From assembly GCA_037179385.1 (NCBI GenBank), contig CM074187.1, positions 48,952,879 to 49,016,878 on the forward strand: a DNA stretch of 64,000 nt. The letters run 5' to 3'. Below, piece by piece: positions 22,241-37,556 of this stretch. The translations under genes and the position numbers were made by a program. The stretch comes from Holothuria scabra (Eukaryota > Echinodermata > Holothuroidea > Aspidochirotida > Holothuriidae). Each line of letters begins with the position of its first letter. The first letter of the stretch is position 1. Under the pieces are notes generated by a model. The model worked only from the letters and a program-made list of their open reading frames with translations, was not told the DNA's origin and ran no database searches.

Positions 22241-24826
22241 GGGAATGTGAAATTTGGATTTGCTCTTCCAAACTTTTTAGACTCATTTTCAAACACATTT
22301 CTAGCTCAAAGTATGTCACAGTTTAACTTTTCATTGCTTCTATATAGACTTCAGCACACCCAACTTGATGCTGGACATAGGGTCTTTTCTGTGCATTAAC
22401 AGCTACACCCGGGTGTGTGAGAATCTCAACATACCTCCTCACACTGGATCACTTGCAAAGCAATTTGTTGCACTGATTTTGATTTCCTACTTAAGTTTTC
22501 TATTGCTGTGAAGCTGTGAAGCATTTTCTTTGCAAAAATTTGAAAGGTTAATATTCAGGCATGCCTTTATTCAGTCGCTGTGGTGATGCAGTCCATCCAA
22601 CCATCAGGTCATATAGCACTCAATTCAAGTCTGGAAGGATAAAAAAGCAAAAGGGAAATGAAATCATTAATCTGATCAACAATTTTTAAGCTTTCTGACT
22701 TTATACCCATAGAGGAGATTTAGAAGGTGTCTTTTGTTACATTATAGGAAAAATACTCACCATTCAGGCTGTTTCTGGAGAACTAAAAGGCTCATAAATT
22801 CAGGAGTGGAAAAATGAGGGCGCTATTCAAAACATCTGCTTTTGGCAGATTTTGGTCCTGGCCCATCCCCAAACAACTTTTAACAGGGTATTTGTAGAAG
22901 GAAAAATTCTCTTACAATTATCTGAACTACAGAAATGATTAAGCTATCATTATCTTAAACTGAAACATCAGTGACAAACTAGTAACTCTGGAGGAAATAA
23001 TCTGAAAAGTAAGATAACTTGTAAAGTTTTTTGCTGAGGTCTCTGTAATGTTAATTCACTCAATGGCAGTCCTATGAAGTTTGTAAGGGTGCTCCTAATT
23101 ATGTTAAGAGGTTATACAAACCTTCTATCCCAGCTTGGCTGGGTAGTTTTGTTCCAGAATAAATAGATTACTTATATCTTGCTTTGCTAAAAATGTGAAA
23201 ACTTCAGAACTTTTCAACAATTCACACAACCAATGAAAGTAACTGCCTTTCAGACTTTGAGGTACAGTACCCTACTAACCAAGTCATAGGTATAATGAAA
23301 GCTAGTGCAGATATGCCACAACATTAAATGGTAGACATTTATTGCGCTCATACATGTAGGTTGCTACTCTGCAGTCAGCAAACAATGTGGGTTAGGGAGA
23401 AAAGCACAACTACACTTCTATTAATTTGAACCGTTTAGAGAATCCCTACAAAATTGTCACTCACATTAACTTATCTCCTTGATGACATTCATACAGTACT
23501 ATACCAATGGCTGGAAACTTCAATTTTATAGTCCTTGTAGAATGTGCAGCAAGAGATCCCCCACTCACAAATACCTACAGATACTTCAAATTACAAATCT
23601 CAAAGAAGAATACTAGGCATTATCCTTGACTCCTTCAAGGCATGCCAGTGGTAGGCCGGTCTGAATTACATCTGCTGGACTTCCTTACCTCAGTGTATTT
23701 AACTTAAGTATTTTTTTCCAGCAATAACTATAGGCCTACAACATTTGGAAAATGCCCTGACTAAAGTCATGAAAAAATTTACAGACATACATTTAAAAGG
23801 CTGCATGCATGATTCAGTCTCCACAAGGTGACTTCATCTATACTAAGGGCAGTTAGTTGATTCGCCTGGTTTGTGTTGCAAAAGAAAGTAGAACATCTTC
23901 TGTCTTCTCCAGTAGCTACCACAGAAAGCTGCAATTTGAAAGTGAACAGTTGAAATTAATGTGTGAAATACTCTTCTTGCATATCTGCTACCAAACAAGT
24001 ATACCTCCAATCCAATTGGAGTTAACAACAGTGTGACTGGCTTAATTTTTAGAACGAACAGCATTTTGAAATAGAGATCAAGCCCCAGCCAAATGGAGAC
24101 TTGAAAAATATTATTTGATTGACAGCACTGTGTGTGTGTGTGGGGGGGTGGGGGACTGGTTTTGAGGGGTGGGGATATGCCACCATGCTTTGAACAAAAC
24201 TGTTCAAGCTGGTGGCCTCCATTAACCTCAAAATCCAGGCTACTGCTTTCTCTCCTTGCACGTAGTACAAACTAGGCCTAGGCCTATGTGTTTCAGTCTG
24301 GGCCTACGTTAAATGCAAAACAACCGTGTGTGACGTTTTAAACAATCTATTTACCTTTGTACATGTGTGACTCGTAGAAATAACCCCTACAACAAGCTAG
24401 ACCATTGTTCTTGACTCGAAAATGCTATCATATCAACTTCTAGGGACAAAGTGCACACACTTATGGCATGTGTTGACTAACGTTAATCACCAAGCAGCTG
24501 TTCGCGGAACTAGCTACTGTTTATCTGGGGTGCCTGGGGAACCTGGGGGCTATGGTGGTGTAGAATGACCACTGGAACATTCAACTAATCTTCATTATTC
24601 ATTTGCTTCCAAAAAATATCATAAAATAGACTGCAATTGTGCACTCTTTCCAAAAATCTCAATTAGGGTACTATTTTTTACCAAAAATTGCAATTTTGAC
24701 ATAAAAATCGTTCAAGCATGAAATTCTGAGACGTCTCCTCAGAATCATGATTAGGACCCTAAAACAAGTCATTTAAGTCTAAATTAGGTGTCTTTATGTC
24801 AAAAATGAAGAAAATCAATTTCTCTC
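22241..24826 (+). repeat. Array spacer 3 (2,586 bp)
   Basis: Carries T4 instead of T5 in GGTGTCTTTTG (near 22,730) and C4 instead of C5 in AACCCCTAC (near 24,385). The first variant recurs in spacer 5 and the second in spacer 8. Confidence 0.85.
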
Positions 24827-25301
24827 TTAAGGGAGCACACCACCATTAATTTCTCCATTGACTTACACACTATTTTGCCTTCGTTAAATGCCCCCCGCAG
24901 CCCAGTCAAAGTTCACACCCCACTAAAGCTACCCCTCACATGAAAGCCAGTGAGTTGGCCAATCATGGCATCACAAATTCACCATAGCATGACCGTTTAG
25001 ATTTTGAGATAAAAGGGGATGAAGTTTTGGGTCTGTACACCCTACCCTATTAATCCGCAGGTGACGGGAAAAACGTCTTTTTCACACCAAATTTTTAAAC
25101 AGTCTAAATCACCTTCAATTCTTCCCAATTTGGCAACAGTCACACATTTACACGTCCTCTTTCGTATCCAAAACAAACCAACCACATCTGATTAGTTTAA
25201 CTTGAGCAATTCACGCTTAGAGAGGACCTAAAACTGACGGTGTACTTTGGAACTACTTTTCCCGGCAAGGCCGTTCTGCTAATGGTGGTGTGCTCCCTTA
25301 A
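24827..25301 (+). mobile_element. Array MITE copy 4
   Basis: 475 bp. One substitution gives GACGGGAAAAACG where other copies have GACGGAAAAAACG. Confidence 0.85.
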
Positions 25302-27894
25302 GGGAATGTGAAATTTGGATTTGCTCTTCCAAACTTTTTAGACTCATTTTCAAACACATTTCTAGCTCAAAGTATGTCACAGTTTAACTTTTCATTGCTT
25401 CTATATAGACTTCAGCACACCCAACTTGATGCTGGACATAGGGTCTTTTCTGTGCATTAACAGCTACACCCGGGTGTGTGAGAATCTCAACATACCTCCT
25501 CACACTGGATCACTTGCAAAGCAATTTGTTGCACTGATTTTGATTTCCTACTTAAGTTTTCTATTGCTGTGAAGCTGTGAAGCATTTTCTTTGCAAAAAT
25601 TTGAAAGGTTAATATTCAGGCATGCCTTTATTCAGTCGCTGTGGTGATGCAGTCCATCCAACCATCAGGTCATATAGCACTCAATTCAAGTCTGGAAGGA
25701 TAAAAAAGCAAAAGGGAAATGAAATCATTAATCTGATCAACAATTTTTAAGCTTTCTGACTTTATACCCATAGAGGAGATTTAGAAGGTGTCTTTTTGTT
25801 ACATTATAGGAAAAATACTCACCATTCAGGCTGTTTCTGGAGAACTAAAAGGCTCATAAATTCAGGAGTGGAAAAATGAGGGCGCTATTCAAAACATCTG
25901 CTTTTGGCAGATTTTGGTCCTGGCCCATCCCCAAACAACTTTTAACAGGGTATTTGTAGAAGGAAAAATTCTCTTACAATTATCTGAACTACAGAAATGA
26001 TTAAGCTATCATTATCTTAAACTGAAACATCAGTGACAAACTAGTAACTCTGGAGGAAATAATCTGAAAAGTAAGATAACTTGTAAAGTTTTTTGCTGAG
26101 GTCTCTGTAATGTTAATTCACTCAATGGCAGTCCTATGAAGTTTGTAAGGGTGCTCCTAATTATGTTAAGAGGTTATACAAACCTTCTATCCCAGCTTGG
26201 CTGGGTAGTTTTGTTCCAGAATAAATAGATTACTTATATCTTGCTTTGCTAAAAATGTGAAAACTTCAGAACTTTTCAACAATTCACACAACCAATGAAA
26301 GTAACTGCCTTTCAGACTTTGAGGTACAGTACCCTACTAACCAAGTCATAGGTATAATGAAAGCTAGTGCAGATATGCCACAACATTAAATGGTAGACAT
26401 TTATTGCGCTCATACATGTAGGTTGCTACTCTGCAGTCAGCAAACAATGTGGGTTAGGGAGAAAAGCACAACTACACTTCTATTAATTTGAACCGTTTAG
26501 AGAATCCCTACAAAATTGTCACTCACATTAACTTATCTCCTTGATGACATTCATACAGTACTATACCAATGGCTGGAAACTTCAATTTTATAGTCCTTGT
26601 AGAATGTGCAGCAAGAGATCCCCCACTCACAAATACCTACAGATACTTCAAATTACAAATCTCAAAGAAGAATACTAGGCATTATCCTTGACTCCTTCAA
26701 GGCATGCCAGTGGTAGGCCGGTCTGAATTACATCTGCTGGACTTCCTTACCTCAGTGTATTTAACTTAAGTATTTTTTTCCAGCAATAACTATAGGCCTA
26801 CAACATTTGGAAAATGCCCTGACTAAAGTCATGAAAAAATTTACAGACATACATTTAAAAGGCTGCATGCATGATTCAGTCTCCACAAGGTGACTTCATC
26901 TATACTAAGGGCAGTTAGTTGATTCGCCTGGTTTGTGTTGCAAAAGAAAGTAGAACATCTTCTGTCTTCTCCAGTAGCTACCACAGAAAGCTGCAATTTG
27001 AAAGTGAACAGTTGAAATTAATGTGTGAAATACTCTTCTTGCATATCTGCTACCAAACAAGTATACCTCCAATCCAATTGGAGTTAACAACAGTGTGACT
27101 GGCTTAATTTTTAGAACGAACAGCATTTTGAAATAGAGATCAAGCCCCAGCCAAATGGAGACTTGAAAAATATTATTTGATTGACAGCACTGTGTGTGTG
27201 TGTGGGGGGGGGGGGTGGGGGACTGGTTTTGAGGGGTGGGGATATGCCACCATGCTTTGAACAAAACTGTTCAAGCTGGTGGCCTCCATTAACCTCAAAA
27301 TCCAGGCTACTGCTTTCTCTCCTTGCACGTAGTACAAACTAGGCCTAGGCCTATGTGTTTCAGTCTGGGCCTACGTTAAATGCAAAACAACCGTGTGTGA
27401 CGTTTTAAACAATCTATTTACCTTTGTACATGTGTGACTCGTAGAAATAACCCCCTACAACAAGCTAGACCATTGTTCTTGACTCGAAAATGCTATCATA
27501 TCAACTTCTAGGGACAAAGTGCACACACTTATGGCATGTGTTGACTAACGTTAATCACCAAGCAGCTGTTCGCGGAACTAGCTACTGTTTATCTGGGGTG
27601 CCTGGGGAACCTGGGGGCTATGGTGGTGTAGAATGACCACTGGAACATTCAACTAATCTTCATTATTCATTTGCTTGCAAAAAGTATCATAAAATAGACT
27701 GCAATTGTGCACTCTTTCCAAAAATCTCAATTAGGGTACTATTTTTTACCAAAAATTGCAATTTTGACATAAAAATCGTTCAAGCATGAAATTCTGAGAC
27801 GTCTCCTCAGAATCATGATTAGGACCCTAAAACAAGTCATTTAAGTCTAAATTAGGTGTCTTTATGTCAAAAATGAAGAAAATCAATTTCTCTC
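25302..27894 (+). repeat. Array spacer 4 (2,593 bp)
   Basis: The longest spacer: the G-run after the (TG)n tract near 27,200 is expanded. It also has GCTTGCAAAAAGTATC where others have GCTTCCAAAAAATATC. The longer G-run joins two short minus-strand frames into 119 codons (27,264-26,905). Confidence 0.85.
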
Positions 27895-28369
27895 TTAAGG
27901 GAGCACACCACCATTAATTTCTCCATTGACTTACACACTATTTTGCCTTCGTTAAATGCCCCCCGCAGCCCAGTCAAAGTTCACACCCCACTAAAGCTAC
28001 CCCTCACATGAAAGCCAGTGAGTTGGCCAATCATGGCATCACAAATTCACCATAGCATGACCGTTTAGATTTTGAGATAAAAGGGGATGAAGTTTTGGGT
28101 CTGTACACCCTACCCTATTAATCCGCAGGTGACGGAAAAAACGTCTTTTTCACACCAAATTTTTAAACAGTCTAAATCACCTTCAATTCTTCCCAATTTG
28201 GCAACAGTCACACATTTACACGTCCTCTTTCGTATCCAAAACAAACCAACCACATCTGATTAGTTTAACTTGAGCAATTCACGCTTAGAGAGGACCTAAA
28301 ACTGACGGTGTACTTTGGAACTACTTTTCCCGGCAAGGCCGTTCTGCTAATGGTGGTGTGCTCCCTTAA
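27895..28369 (+). mobile_element. Array MITE copy 5
   Basis: 475 bp with intact TTAA-flanked termini. Confidence 0.85.
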
Positions 28370-30955
28370 GGGAATGTGAAATTTGGATTTGCTCTTCCAA
28401 ACTTTTTAGACTCATTTTCAAACACATTTCTAGCTCAAAGTATGTCACAGTTTAACTTTTCATTGCTTCTATATAGACTTCAGCACACCCAACTTGATGC
28501 TGGACATAGGGTCTTTTCTGTGCATTAACAGCTACACCCGGGTGTGTGAGAATCTCAACATACCTCCTCACACTGGATCACTTGCAAAGCAATTTGTTGC
28601 ACTGATTTTGATTTCCTACTTAAGTTTTCTATTGCTGTGAAGCTGTGAAGCATTTTCTTTGCAAAAATTTGAAAGGTTAATATTCAGGCATGCCTTTATT
28701 CAGTCGCTGTGGTGATGCAGTCCATCCAACCATCAGGTCATATAGCACTCAATTCAAGTCTGGAAGGATAAAAAAGCAAAAGGGAAATGAAATCATTAAT
28801 CTGATCAACAATTTTTAAGCTTTCTGACTTTATACCCATAGAGGAGATTTAGAAGGTGTCTTTTGTTACATTATAGGAAAAATACTCACCATTCAGGCTG
28901 TTTCTGGAGAACTAAAAGGCTCATAAATTCAGGAGTGGAAAAATGAGGGCGCTATTCAAAACATCTGCTTTTGGCAGATTTTGGTCCTGGCCCATCCCCA
29001 AACAACTTTTAACAGGGTATTTGTAGAAGGAAAAATTCTCTTACAATTATCTGAACTACAGAAATGATTAAGCTATCATTATCTTAAACTGAAACATCAG
29101 TGACAAACTAGTAACTCTGGAGGAAATAATCTGAAAAGTAAGATAACTTGTAAAGTTTTTTGCTGAGGTCTCTGTAATGTTAATTCACTCAATGGCAGTC
29201 CTATGAAGTTTGTAAGGGTGCTCCTAATTATGTTAAGAGGTTATACAAACCTTCTATCCCAGCTTGGCTGGGTAGTTTTGTTCCAGAATAAATAGATTAC
29301 TTATATCTTGCTTTGCTAAAAATGTGAAAACTTCAGAACTTTTCAACAATTCACACAACCAATGAAAGTAACTGCCTTTCAGACTTTGAGGTACAGTACC
29401 CTACTAACCAAGTCATAGGTATAATGAAAGCTAGTGCAGATATGCCACAACATTAAATGGTAGACATTTATTGCGCTCATACATGTAGGTTGCTACTCTG
29501 CAGTCAGCAAACAATGTGGGTTAGGGAGAAAAGCACAACTACACTTCTATTAATTTGAACCGTTTAGAGAATCCCTACAAAATTGTCACTCACATTAACT
29601 TATCTCCTTGATGACATTCATACAGTACTATACCAATGGCTGGAAACTTCAATTTTATAGTCCTTGTAGAATGTGCAGCAAGAGATCCCCCACTCACAAA
29701 TACCTACAGATACTTCAAATTACAAATCTCAAAGAAGAATACTAGGCATTATCCTTGACTCCTTCAAGGCATGCCAGTGGTAGGCCGGTCTGAATTACAT
29801 CTGCTGGACTTCCTTACCTCAGTGTATTTAACTTAAGTATTTTTTTCCAGCAATAACTATAGGCCTACAACATTTGGAAAATGCCCTGACTAAAGTCATG
29901 AAAAAATTTACAGACATACATTTAAAAGGCTGCATGCATGATTCAGTCTCCACAAGGTGACTTCATCTATACTAAGGGCAGTTAGTTGATTCGCCTGGTT
30001 TGTGTTGCAAAAGAAAGTAGAACATCTTCTGTCTTCTCCAGTAGCTACCACAGAAAGCTGCAATTTGAAAGTGAACAGTTGAAATTAATGTGTGAAATAC
30101 TCTTCTTGCATATCTGCTACCAAACAAGTATACCTCCAATCCAATTGGAGTTAACAACAGTGTGACTGGCTTAATTTTTAGAACGAACAGCATTTTGAAA
30201 TAGAGATCAAGCCCCAGCCAAATGGAGACTTGAAAAATATTATTTGATTGACAGCACTGTGTGTGTGTGTGGGGGGGTGGGGGACTGGTTTTGAGGGGTG
30301 GGGATATGCCACCATGCTTTGAACAAAACTGTTCAAGCTGGTGGCCTCCATTAACCTCAAAATCCAGGCTACTGCTTTCTCTCCTTGCACGTAGTACAAA
30401 CTAGGCCTAGGCCTATGTGTTTCAGTCTGGGCCTACGTTAAATGCAAAACAACCGTGTGTGACGTTTTAAACAATCTATTTACCTTTGTACATGTGTGAC
30501 TCGTAGAAATAACCCCCTACAACAAGCTAGACCATTGTTCTTGACTCGAAAATGCTATCATATCAACTTCTAGGGACAAAGTGCACACACTTATGGCATG
30601 TGTTGACTAACGTTAATCACCAAGCAGCTGTTCGCGGAACTAGCTACTGTTTATCTGGGGTGCCTGGGGAACCTGGGGGCTATGGTGGTGTAGAATGACC
30701 ACTGGAACATTCAACTAATCTTCATTATTCATTTGCTTCCAAAAATATCATAAAATAGACTGCAATTGTGCACTCTTTCCAAAAATCTCAATTAGGGTAC
30801 TATTTTTTACCAAAAATTGCAATTTTGACATAAAAATCGTTCAAGCATGAAATTCTGAGACGTCTCCTCAGAATCATGATTAGGACCCTAAAACAAGTCA
30901 TTTAAGTCTAAATTAGGTGTCTTTATGTCAAAAATGAAGAAAATCAATTTCTCTC
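28370..30955 (+). repeat. Array spacer 5 (2,586 bp)
   Basis: T4 variant in GGTGTCTTTTG as in spacer 3, and one A fewer in CTTCCAAAAATATC (near 30,738). Confidence 0.85.
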
Positions 30956-31430
30956 TTAAGGGAGCACACCACCATTAATTTCTCCATTGACTTACACACT
31001 ATTTTGCCTTCGTTAAATGCCCCCCGCAGCCCAGTCAAAGTTCACACCCCACTAAAGCTACCCCTCACATGAAAGCCAGTGAGTTGGCCAATCATGGCAT
31101 CACAAATTCACCATAGCATGACCGTTTAGATTTTGAGATAAAAGGGGATGAAGTTTTGGGTCTGTACACCCTACCCTATTAATCCGCAGGTGACGGAAGA
31201 AACGTCTTTTTCACACCAAATTTTTAAACAGTCTAAATCACCTTCAATTCTTCCCAATTTGGCAACAGTCACACATTTACACGTCCTCTTTCGTATCCAA
31301 AACAAACCAACCACATCTGATTAGTTTAACTTGAGCAATTCACGCTTAGAGAGGACCTAAAACTGACGGTGTACTTTGGAACTACTTTTCCCGGCAAGGC
31401 CGTTCTGCTAATGGTGGTGTGCTCCCTTAA
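30956..31430 (+). mobile_element. Array MITE copy 6
   Basis: 475 bp. One substitution gives GACGGAAGAAACG. Confidence 0.85.
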
Positions 31431-34018
31431 GGGAATGTGAAATTTGGATTTGCTCTTCCAAACTTTTTAGACTCATTTTCAAACACATTTCTAGCTCAAA
31501 GTATGTCACAGTTTAACTTTTCATTGCTTCTATATAGACTTCAGCACACCCAACTTGATGCTGGACATAGGGTCTTTTCTGTGCATTAACAGCTACACCC
31601 GGGTGTGTGAGAATCTCAACATACCTCCTCACACTGGATCACTTGCAAAGCAATTTGTTGCACTGATTTTGATTTCCTACTTAAGTTTTCTATTGCTGTG
31701 AAGCTGTGAAGCATTTTCTTTGCAAAAATTTGAAAGGTTAATATTCAGGCATGCCTTTATTCAGTCGCTGTGGTGATGCAGTCCATCCAACCATCAGGTC
31801 ATATAGCACTCAATTCAAGTCTGGAAGGATAAAAAAGCAAAAGGGAAATGAAATCATTAATCTGATCAACAATTTTTAAGCTTTCTGACTTTATACCCAT
31901 AGAGGAGATTTAGAAGGTGTCTTTTTGTTACATTATAGGAAAAATACTCACCATTCAGGCTGTTTCTGGAGAACTAAAAGGCTCATAAATTCAGGAGTGG
32001 AAAAATGAGGGCGCTATTCAAAACATCTGCTTTTGGCAGATTTTGGTCCTGGCCCATCCCCAAACAACTTTTAACAGGGTATTTGTAGAAGGAAAAATTC
32101 TCTTACAATTATCTGAACTACAGAAATGATTAAGCTATCATTATCTTAAACTGAAACATCAGTGACAAACTAGTAACTCTGGAGGAAATAATCTGAAAAG
32201 TAAGATAACTTGTAAAGTTTTTTGCTGAGGTCTCTGTAATGTTAATTCACTCAATGGCAGTCCTATGAAGTTTGTAAGGGTGCTCCTAATTATGTTAAGA
32301 GGTTATACAAACCTTCTATCCCAGCTTGGCTGGGTAGTTTTGTTCCAGAATAAATAGATTACTTATATCTTGCTTTGCTAAAAATGTGAAAACTTCAGAA
32401 CTTTTCAACAATTCACACAACCAATGAAAGTAACTGCCTTTCAGACTTTGAGGTACAGTACCCTACTAACCAAGTCATAGGTATAATGAAAGCTAGTGCA
32501 GATATGCCACAACATTAAATGGTAGACATTTATTGCGCTCATACATGTAGGTTGCTACTCTGCAGTCAGCAAACAATGTGGGTTAGGGAGAAAAGCACAA
32601 CTACACTTCTATTAATTTGAACCGTTTAGAGAATCCCTACAAAATTGTCACTCACATTAACTTATCTCCTTGATGACATTCATACAGTACTATACCAATG
32701 GCTGGAAACTTCAATTTTATAGTCCTTGTAGAATGTGCAGCAAGAGATCCCCCACTCACAAATACCTACAGATACTTCAAATTACAAATCTCAAAGAAGA
32801 ATACTAGGCATTATCCTTGACTCCTTCAAGGCATGCCAGTGGTAGGCCGGTCTGAATTACATCTGCTGGACTTCCTTACCTCAGTGTATTTAACTTAAGT
32901 ATTTTTTTCCAGCAATAACTATAGGCCTACAACATTTGGAAAATGCCCTGACTAAAGTCATGAAAAAATTTACAGACATACATTTAAAAGGCTGCATGCA
33001 TGATTCAGTCTCCACAAGGTGACTTCATCTATACTAAGGGCAGTTAGTTGATTCGCCTGGTTTGTGTTGCAAAAGAAAGTAGAACATCTTCTGTCTTCTC
33101 CAGTAGCTACCACAGAAAGCTGCAATTTGAAAGTGAACAGTTGAAATTAATGTGTGAAATACTCTTCTTGCATATCTGCTACCAAACAAGTATACCTCCA
33201 ATCCAATTGGAGTTAACAACAGTGTGACTGGCTTAATTTTTAGAACGAACAGCATTTTGAAATAGAGATCAAGCCCCAGCCAAATGGAGACTTGAAAAAT
33301 ATTATTTGATTGACAGCACTGTGTGTGTGTGTGGGGGGGTGGGGGACTGGTTTTGAGGGGTGGGGATATGCCACCATGCTTTGAACAAAACTGTTCAAGC
33401 TGGTGGCCTCCATTAACCTCAAAATCCAGGCTACTGCTTTCTCTCCTTGCACGTAGTACAAACTAGGCCTAGGCCTATGTGTTTCAGTCTGGGCCTACGT
33501 TAAATGCAAAACAACCGTGTGTGACGTTTTAAACAATCTATTTACCTTTGTACATGTGTGACTCGTAGAAATAACCCCCTACAACAAGCTAGACCATTGT
33601 TCTTGACTCGAAAATGCTATCATATCAACTTCTAGGGACAAAGTGCACACACTTATGGCATGTGTTGACTAACGTTAATCACCAAGCAGCTGTTCGCGGA
33701 ACTAGCTACTGTTTATCTGGGGTGCCTGGGGAACCTGGGGGCTATGGTGGTGTAGAATGACCACTGGAACATTCAACTAATCTTCATTATTCATTTGCTT
33801 CCAAAAAATATCATAAAATAGACTGCAATTGTGCACTCTTTCCAAAAATCTCAATTAGGGTACTATTTTTTACCAAAAATTGCAATTTTGACATAAAAAT
33901 CGTTCAAGCATGAAATTCTGAGACGTCTCCTCAGAATCATGATTAGGACCCTAAAACAAGTCATTTAAGTCTAAATTAGGTGTCTTTATGTCAAAAATGA
34001 AGAAAATCAATTTCTCTC
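31431..34018 (+). repeat. Array spacer 6 (2,588 bp)
   Basis: Looks identical to spacer 1 by eye. Confidence 0.85.
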
Positions 34019-34492
34019 TTAAGGGAGCACACCACCATTAATTTCTCCATTGACTTACACACTATTTTGCCTTCGTTAAATGCCCCCCGCAGCCCAGTCA
34101 AAGTTCACACCCCACTAAAGCTACCCCTCACATGAAAGCCAGTGAGTTGGCCAATCATGGCATCACAAATTCACCATAGCATGACCGTTTAGATTTTGAG
34201 ATAAAAGGGGATGAAGTTTTGGGTCTGTACACCCTACCCTATTAATCCGCAGGTGACGGAAAAACGTCTTTTTCACACCAAATTTTTAAACAGTCTAAAT
34301 CACCTTCAATTCTTCCCAATTTGGCAACAGTCACACATTTACACGTCCTCTTTCGTATCCAAAACAAACCAACCACATCTGATTAGTTTAACTTGAGCAA
34401 TTCACGCTTAGAGAGGACCTAAAACTGACGGTGTACTTTGGAACTACTTTTCCCGGCAAGGCCGTTCTGCTAATGGTGGTGTGCTCCCTTAA
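34019..34492 (+). mobile_element. Array MITE copy 7
   Basis: 474 bp: one A fewer in the A-run of GACGGAAAAACG. This deletion opens a 61-codon plus-strand frame (34,211-34,396) absent from most copies, so that frame is not a conserved gene. Confidence 0.85.
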
Positions 34493-37082
34493 GGGAATGT
34501 GAAATTTGGATTTGCTCTTCCAAACTTTTTAGACTCATTTTCAAACACATTTCTAGCTCAAAGTATGTCACAGTTTAACTTTTCATTGCTTCTATATAGA
34601 CTTCAGCACACCCAACTTGATGCTGGACATAGGGTCTTTTCTGTGCATTAACAGCTACACCCGGGTGTGTGAGAATCTCAACATACCTCCTCACACTGGA
34701 TCACTTGCAAAGCAATTTGTTGCACTGATTTTGATTTCCTACTTAAGTTTTCTATTGCTGTGAAGCTGTGAAGCATTTTCTTTGCAAAAATTTGAAAGGT
34801 TAATATTCAGGCATGCCTTTATTCAGTCGCTGTGGTGATGCAGTCCATCCAACCATCAGGTCATATAGCACTCAATTCAAGTCTGGAAGGATAAAAAAGC
34901 AAAAGGGAAATGAAATCATTAATCTGATCAACAATTTTTAAGCTTTCTGACTTTATACCCATAGAGGAGATTTAGAAGGTGTCTTTTTGTTACATTATAG
35001 GAAAAATACTCACCATTCAGGCTGTTTCTGGAGAACTAAAAGGCTCATAAATTCAGGAGTGGAAAAATGAGGGCGCTATTCAAAACATCTGCTTTTGGCA
35101 GATTTTGGTCCTGGCCCATCCCCAAACAACTTTTAACAGGGTATTTGTAGAAGGAAAAATTCTCTTACAATTATCTGAACTACAGAAATGATTAAGCTAT
35201 CATTATCTTAAACTGAAACATCAGTGACAAACTAGTAACTCTGGAGGAAATAATCTGAAAAGTAAGATAACTTGTAAAGTTTTTTGCTGAGGTCTCTGTA
35301 ATGTTAATTCACTCAATGGCAGTCCTATGAAGTTTGTAAGGGTGCTCCTAATTATGTTAAGAGGTTATACAAACCTTCTATCCCAGCTTGGCTGGGTAGT
35401 TTTGTTCCAGAATAAATAGATTACTTATATCTTGCTTTGCTAAAAATGTGAAAACTTCAGAACTTTTCAACAATTCACACAACCAATGAAAGTAACTGCC
35501 TTTCAGACTTTGAGGTACAGTACCCTACTAACCAAGTCATAGGTATAATGAAAGCTAGTGCAGATATGCCACAACATTAAATGGTAGACATTTATTGCGC
35601 TCATACATGTAGGTTGCTACTCTGCAGTCAGCAAACAATGTGGGTTAGGGAGAAAAGCACAACTACACTTCTATTAATTTGAACCGTTTAGAGAATCCCT
35701 ACAAAATTGTCACTCACATTAACTTATCTCCTTGATGACATTCATACAGTACTATACCAATGGCTGGAAACTTCAATTTTATAGTCCTTGTAGAATGTGC
35801 AGCAAGAGATCCCCCACTCACAAATACCTACAGATACTTCAAATTACAAATCTCAAAGAAGAATACTAGGCATTATCCTTGACTCCTTCAAGGCATGCCA
35901 GTGGTAGGCCGGTCTGAATTACATCTGCTGGACTTCCTTACCTCAGTGTATTTAACTTAAGTATTTTTTTCCAGCAATAACTATAGGCCTACAACATTTG
36001 GAAAATGCCCTGACTAAAGTCATGAAAAAATTTACAGACATACATTTAAAAGGCTGCATGCATGATTCAGTCTCCACAAGGTGACTTCATCTATACTAAG
36101 GGCAGTTAGTTGATTCGCCTGGTTTGTGTTGCAAAAGAAAGTAGAACATCTTCTGTCTTCTCCAGTAGCTACCACAGAAAGCTGCAATTTGAAAGTGAAC
36201 AGTTGAAATTAATGTGTGAAATACTCTTCTTGCATATCTGCTACCAAACAAGTATACCTCCAATCCAATTGGAGTTAACAACAGTGTGACTGGCTTAATT
36301 TTTAGAACGAACAGCATTTTGAAATAGAGATCAAGCCCCAGCCAAATGGAGACTTGAAAAATATTATTTGATTGACAGCACTGTGTGTGTGTGTGGGGGG
36401 GGGTGGGGGACTGGTTTTGAGGGGTGGGGATATGCCACCATGCTTTGAACAAAACTGTTCAAGCTGGTGGCCTCCATTAACCTCAAAATCCAGGCTACTG
36501 CTTTCTCTCCTTGCACGTAGTACAAACTAGGCCTAGGCCTATGTGTTTCAGTCTGGGCCTACGTTAAATGCAAAACAACCGTGTGTGACGTTTTAAACAA
36601 TCTATTTACCTTTGTACATGTGTGACTCGTAGAAATAACCCCCTACAACAAGCTAGACCATTGTTCTTGACTCGAAAATGCTATCATATCAACTTCTAGG
36701 GACAAAGTGCACACACTTATGGCATGTGTTGACTAACGTTAATCACCAAGCAGCTGTTCGCGGAACTAGCTACTGTTTATCTGGGGTGCCTGGGGAACCT
36801 GGGGGCTATGGTGGTGTAGAATGACCACTGGAACATTCAACTAATCTTCATTATTCATTTGCTTCCAAAAAATATCATAAAATAGACTGCAATTGTGCAC
36901 TCTTTCCAAAAATCTCAATTAGGGTACTATTTTTTACCAAAAATTGCAATTTTGACATAAAAATCGTTCAAGCATGAAATTCTGAGACGTCTCCTCAGAA
37001 TCATGATTAGGACCCTAAAACAAGTCATTTAAGTCTAAATTAGGTGTCTTTATGTCAAAAATGAAGAAAATCAATTTCTCTC
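34493..37082 (+). repeat. Array spacer 7 (2,590 bp)
   Basis: Moderately expanded G-run near 36,395, which fuses the minus-strand frames into 118 codons (36,452-36,096). Confidence 0.85.
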
Positions 37083-37556
37083 TTAAGGGAGCACACCACC
37101 ATTAATTTCTCCATTGACTTACACACTATTTTGCCTTCGTTAAATGCCCCCCGCAGCCCAGTCAAAGTTCACACCCCACTAAAGCTACCCCTCACATGAA
37201 AGCCAGTGAGTTGGCCAATCATGGCATCACAAATTCACCATAGCATGACCGTTTAGATTTTGAGATAAAAGGGGATGAAGTTTTGGGTCTGTACACCCTA
37301 CCCTATTAATCCGCAGGTGACGGAAAAACGTCTTTTTCACACCAAATTTTTAAACAGTCTAAATCACCTTCAATTCTTCCCAATTTGGCAACAGTCACAC
37401 ATTTACACGTCCTCTTTCGTATCCAAAACAAACCAACCACATCTGATTAGTTTAACTTGAGCAATTCACGCTTAGAGAGGACCTAAAACTGACGGTGTAC
37501 TTTGGAACTACTTTTCTCGGCAAGGCCGTTCTGCTAATGGTGGTGTGCTCCCTTAA
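37083..37556 (+). mobile_element. Array MITE copy 8
   Basis: 474 bp. It shares copy 7's one-A deletion and adds TTTCTCGG for TTTCCCGG. Sharing with its neighbour suggests copies 7 and 8 descend from a recent local duplication. Confidence 0.85.
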